DNA of 64,000 bases from Druceiella hillmani (Eukaryota; Arthropoda; Insecta; Lepidoptera; Hepialidae), in the NCBI GenBank assembly GCA_039881145.1, contig JAYKKI010000076.1, positions 10,409,001-10,473,000 of the forward strand. Direction: 5' to 3'. A model generated the notes under the pieces. It was not told the DNA's origin. It did no database searches and was given only the letters and a program-made list of their open reading frames with translations. The first letter of the stretch is position 1. The number at the start of each line of letters is the position of its first letter. Shown here in pieces: positions 63,451-64,000 of the stretch. The position numbers were made by a program, and so were the translations under genes.

Positions 63451-64000
63451 AATGGCATTTGACGTTTTAAGTCATGACACCTAAAACACTCCAAATTACT
63501 TTGTAATAATCCAGATGACAAACCAAGTCGTTACTTCTGACTCAATAATCCAAATCAGAAGCACAAAACATATTTAGTAATCAAAGTCTGTAGAAAACGA
63601 AAAATCATGAAATAGCCAACTATAAAAATAACTTAAGGTATTGAGAGCAAAAGGCAAGGTGAACGGTCCAAGTGACATGACTTAACTTAACAATTATGTC
63701 TTTAATAACTTCAAATAAGTGTTCCTCTGTCCAATATAAAAACAGCAAAAACTGTTATTATACCACGTTTTTGTTTAATTTTATTATTGATTTTACCTTA
63801 AATAATCTTTTATTAATTACTTTTCGATTCACATTCCCAACCTATCGAAATAGGTATATTGGTATTTCCTGCTGTTATTCTCATAATTCGGGAAACAGGA
63901 AGTCAAGTTGCTTTAAAAATAAGCGTGTAAACTTTAAGTAAACAATTAGAGTTTTTTTTAATTTTTGAATATAAAATTTATGATATTTTGTTTCACTGAA

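Overview
This is a eukaryotic, probably insect, nuclear window. It is AT-rich, carries many (TA)n microsatellites, and contains relics of several insect transposon classes. I cannot name the species. I see no prokaryotic features, no CRISPR array and no tRNA or rRNA gene. Almost every open frame longer than 60 codons is either a transposon relic, a translated (TA)n run, or unconstrained.

The one convincing host gene is small and spliced. It encodes a 52-residue, cysteine-free peptide with an N-terminal signal sequence. A 16-nt first coding exon (ATGGCAAACTTTGCAG, then GT) and a 143-nt second exon are separated by a 2.5-kb intron containing a (TA)n tract. There are two complete copies on the + strand (14379-16988 and 28210-30886). 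The first exon of a third copy lies on the - strand (842-857), with its second exon beyond the left edge of the window. All have a TATA box and an initiator-like site. The two complete proteins are identical although the surrounding DNA has diverged by several percent by eye.

Layout: 1-4310 is an inverted copy of 10837-15235. 4311-17470 (unit A) and 17471-31240 (unit B) are direct repeats of about 13-14 kb. 31240-33930 is not present between A and B. 33935-35200 restarts the unit (partial unit C). A much older copy (unit D) lies in pieces at 57690-62400. Each unit carries fossil transposons: a LINE reverse-transcriptase C-terminus and a Pif1/Helitron-type helicase fragment. It also carries minisatellites, a 26-bp perfect palindrome, and copies of a foldback element related to the 3' tail of a LINE.

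The right half is a transposon graveyard. It holds a BEL/Pao integrase relic with a possible LTR (40050-41817), a hAT-type GTF2IRD2/ZBED-like transposase relic (42366-44318) and an IS630/mariner-like relic (44424-44770, -). Two Helitron 3' ends follow (45563-45589 and 56768-56793). There is a nearly full-length but broken CR1/Jockey-type LINE (46838-51120, -) and a more decayed relative (53470-56471, +). The 3' tail of that second LINE is the half-element that also appears as palindromic foldback copies with target-site duplications at 31563-31852 and 34972-35233.

Most interesting for follow-up: the amplified secreted-peptide gene cluster, and the palindromic retro-insertions carrying a hammerhead-like motif.
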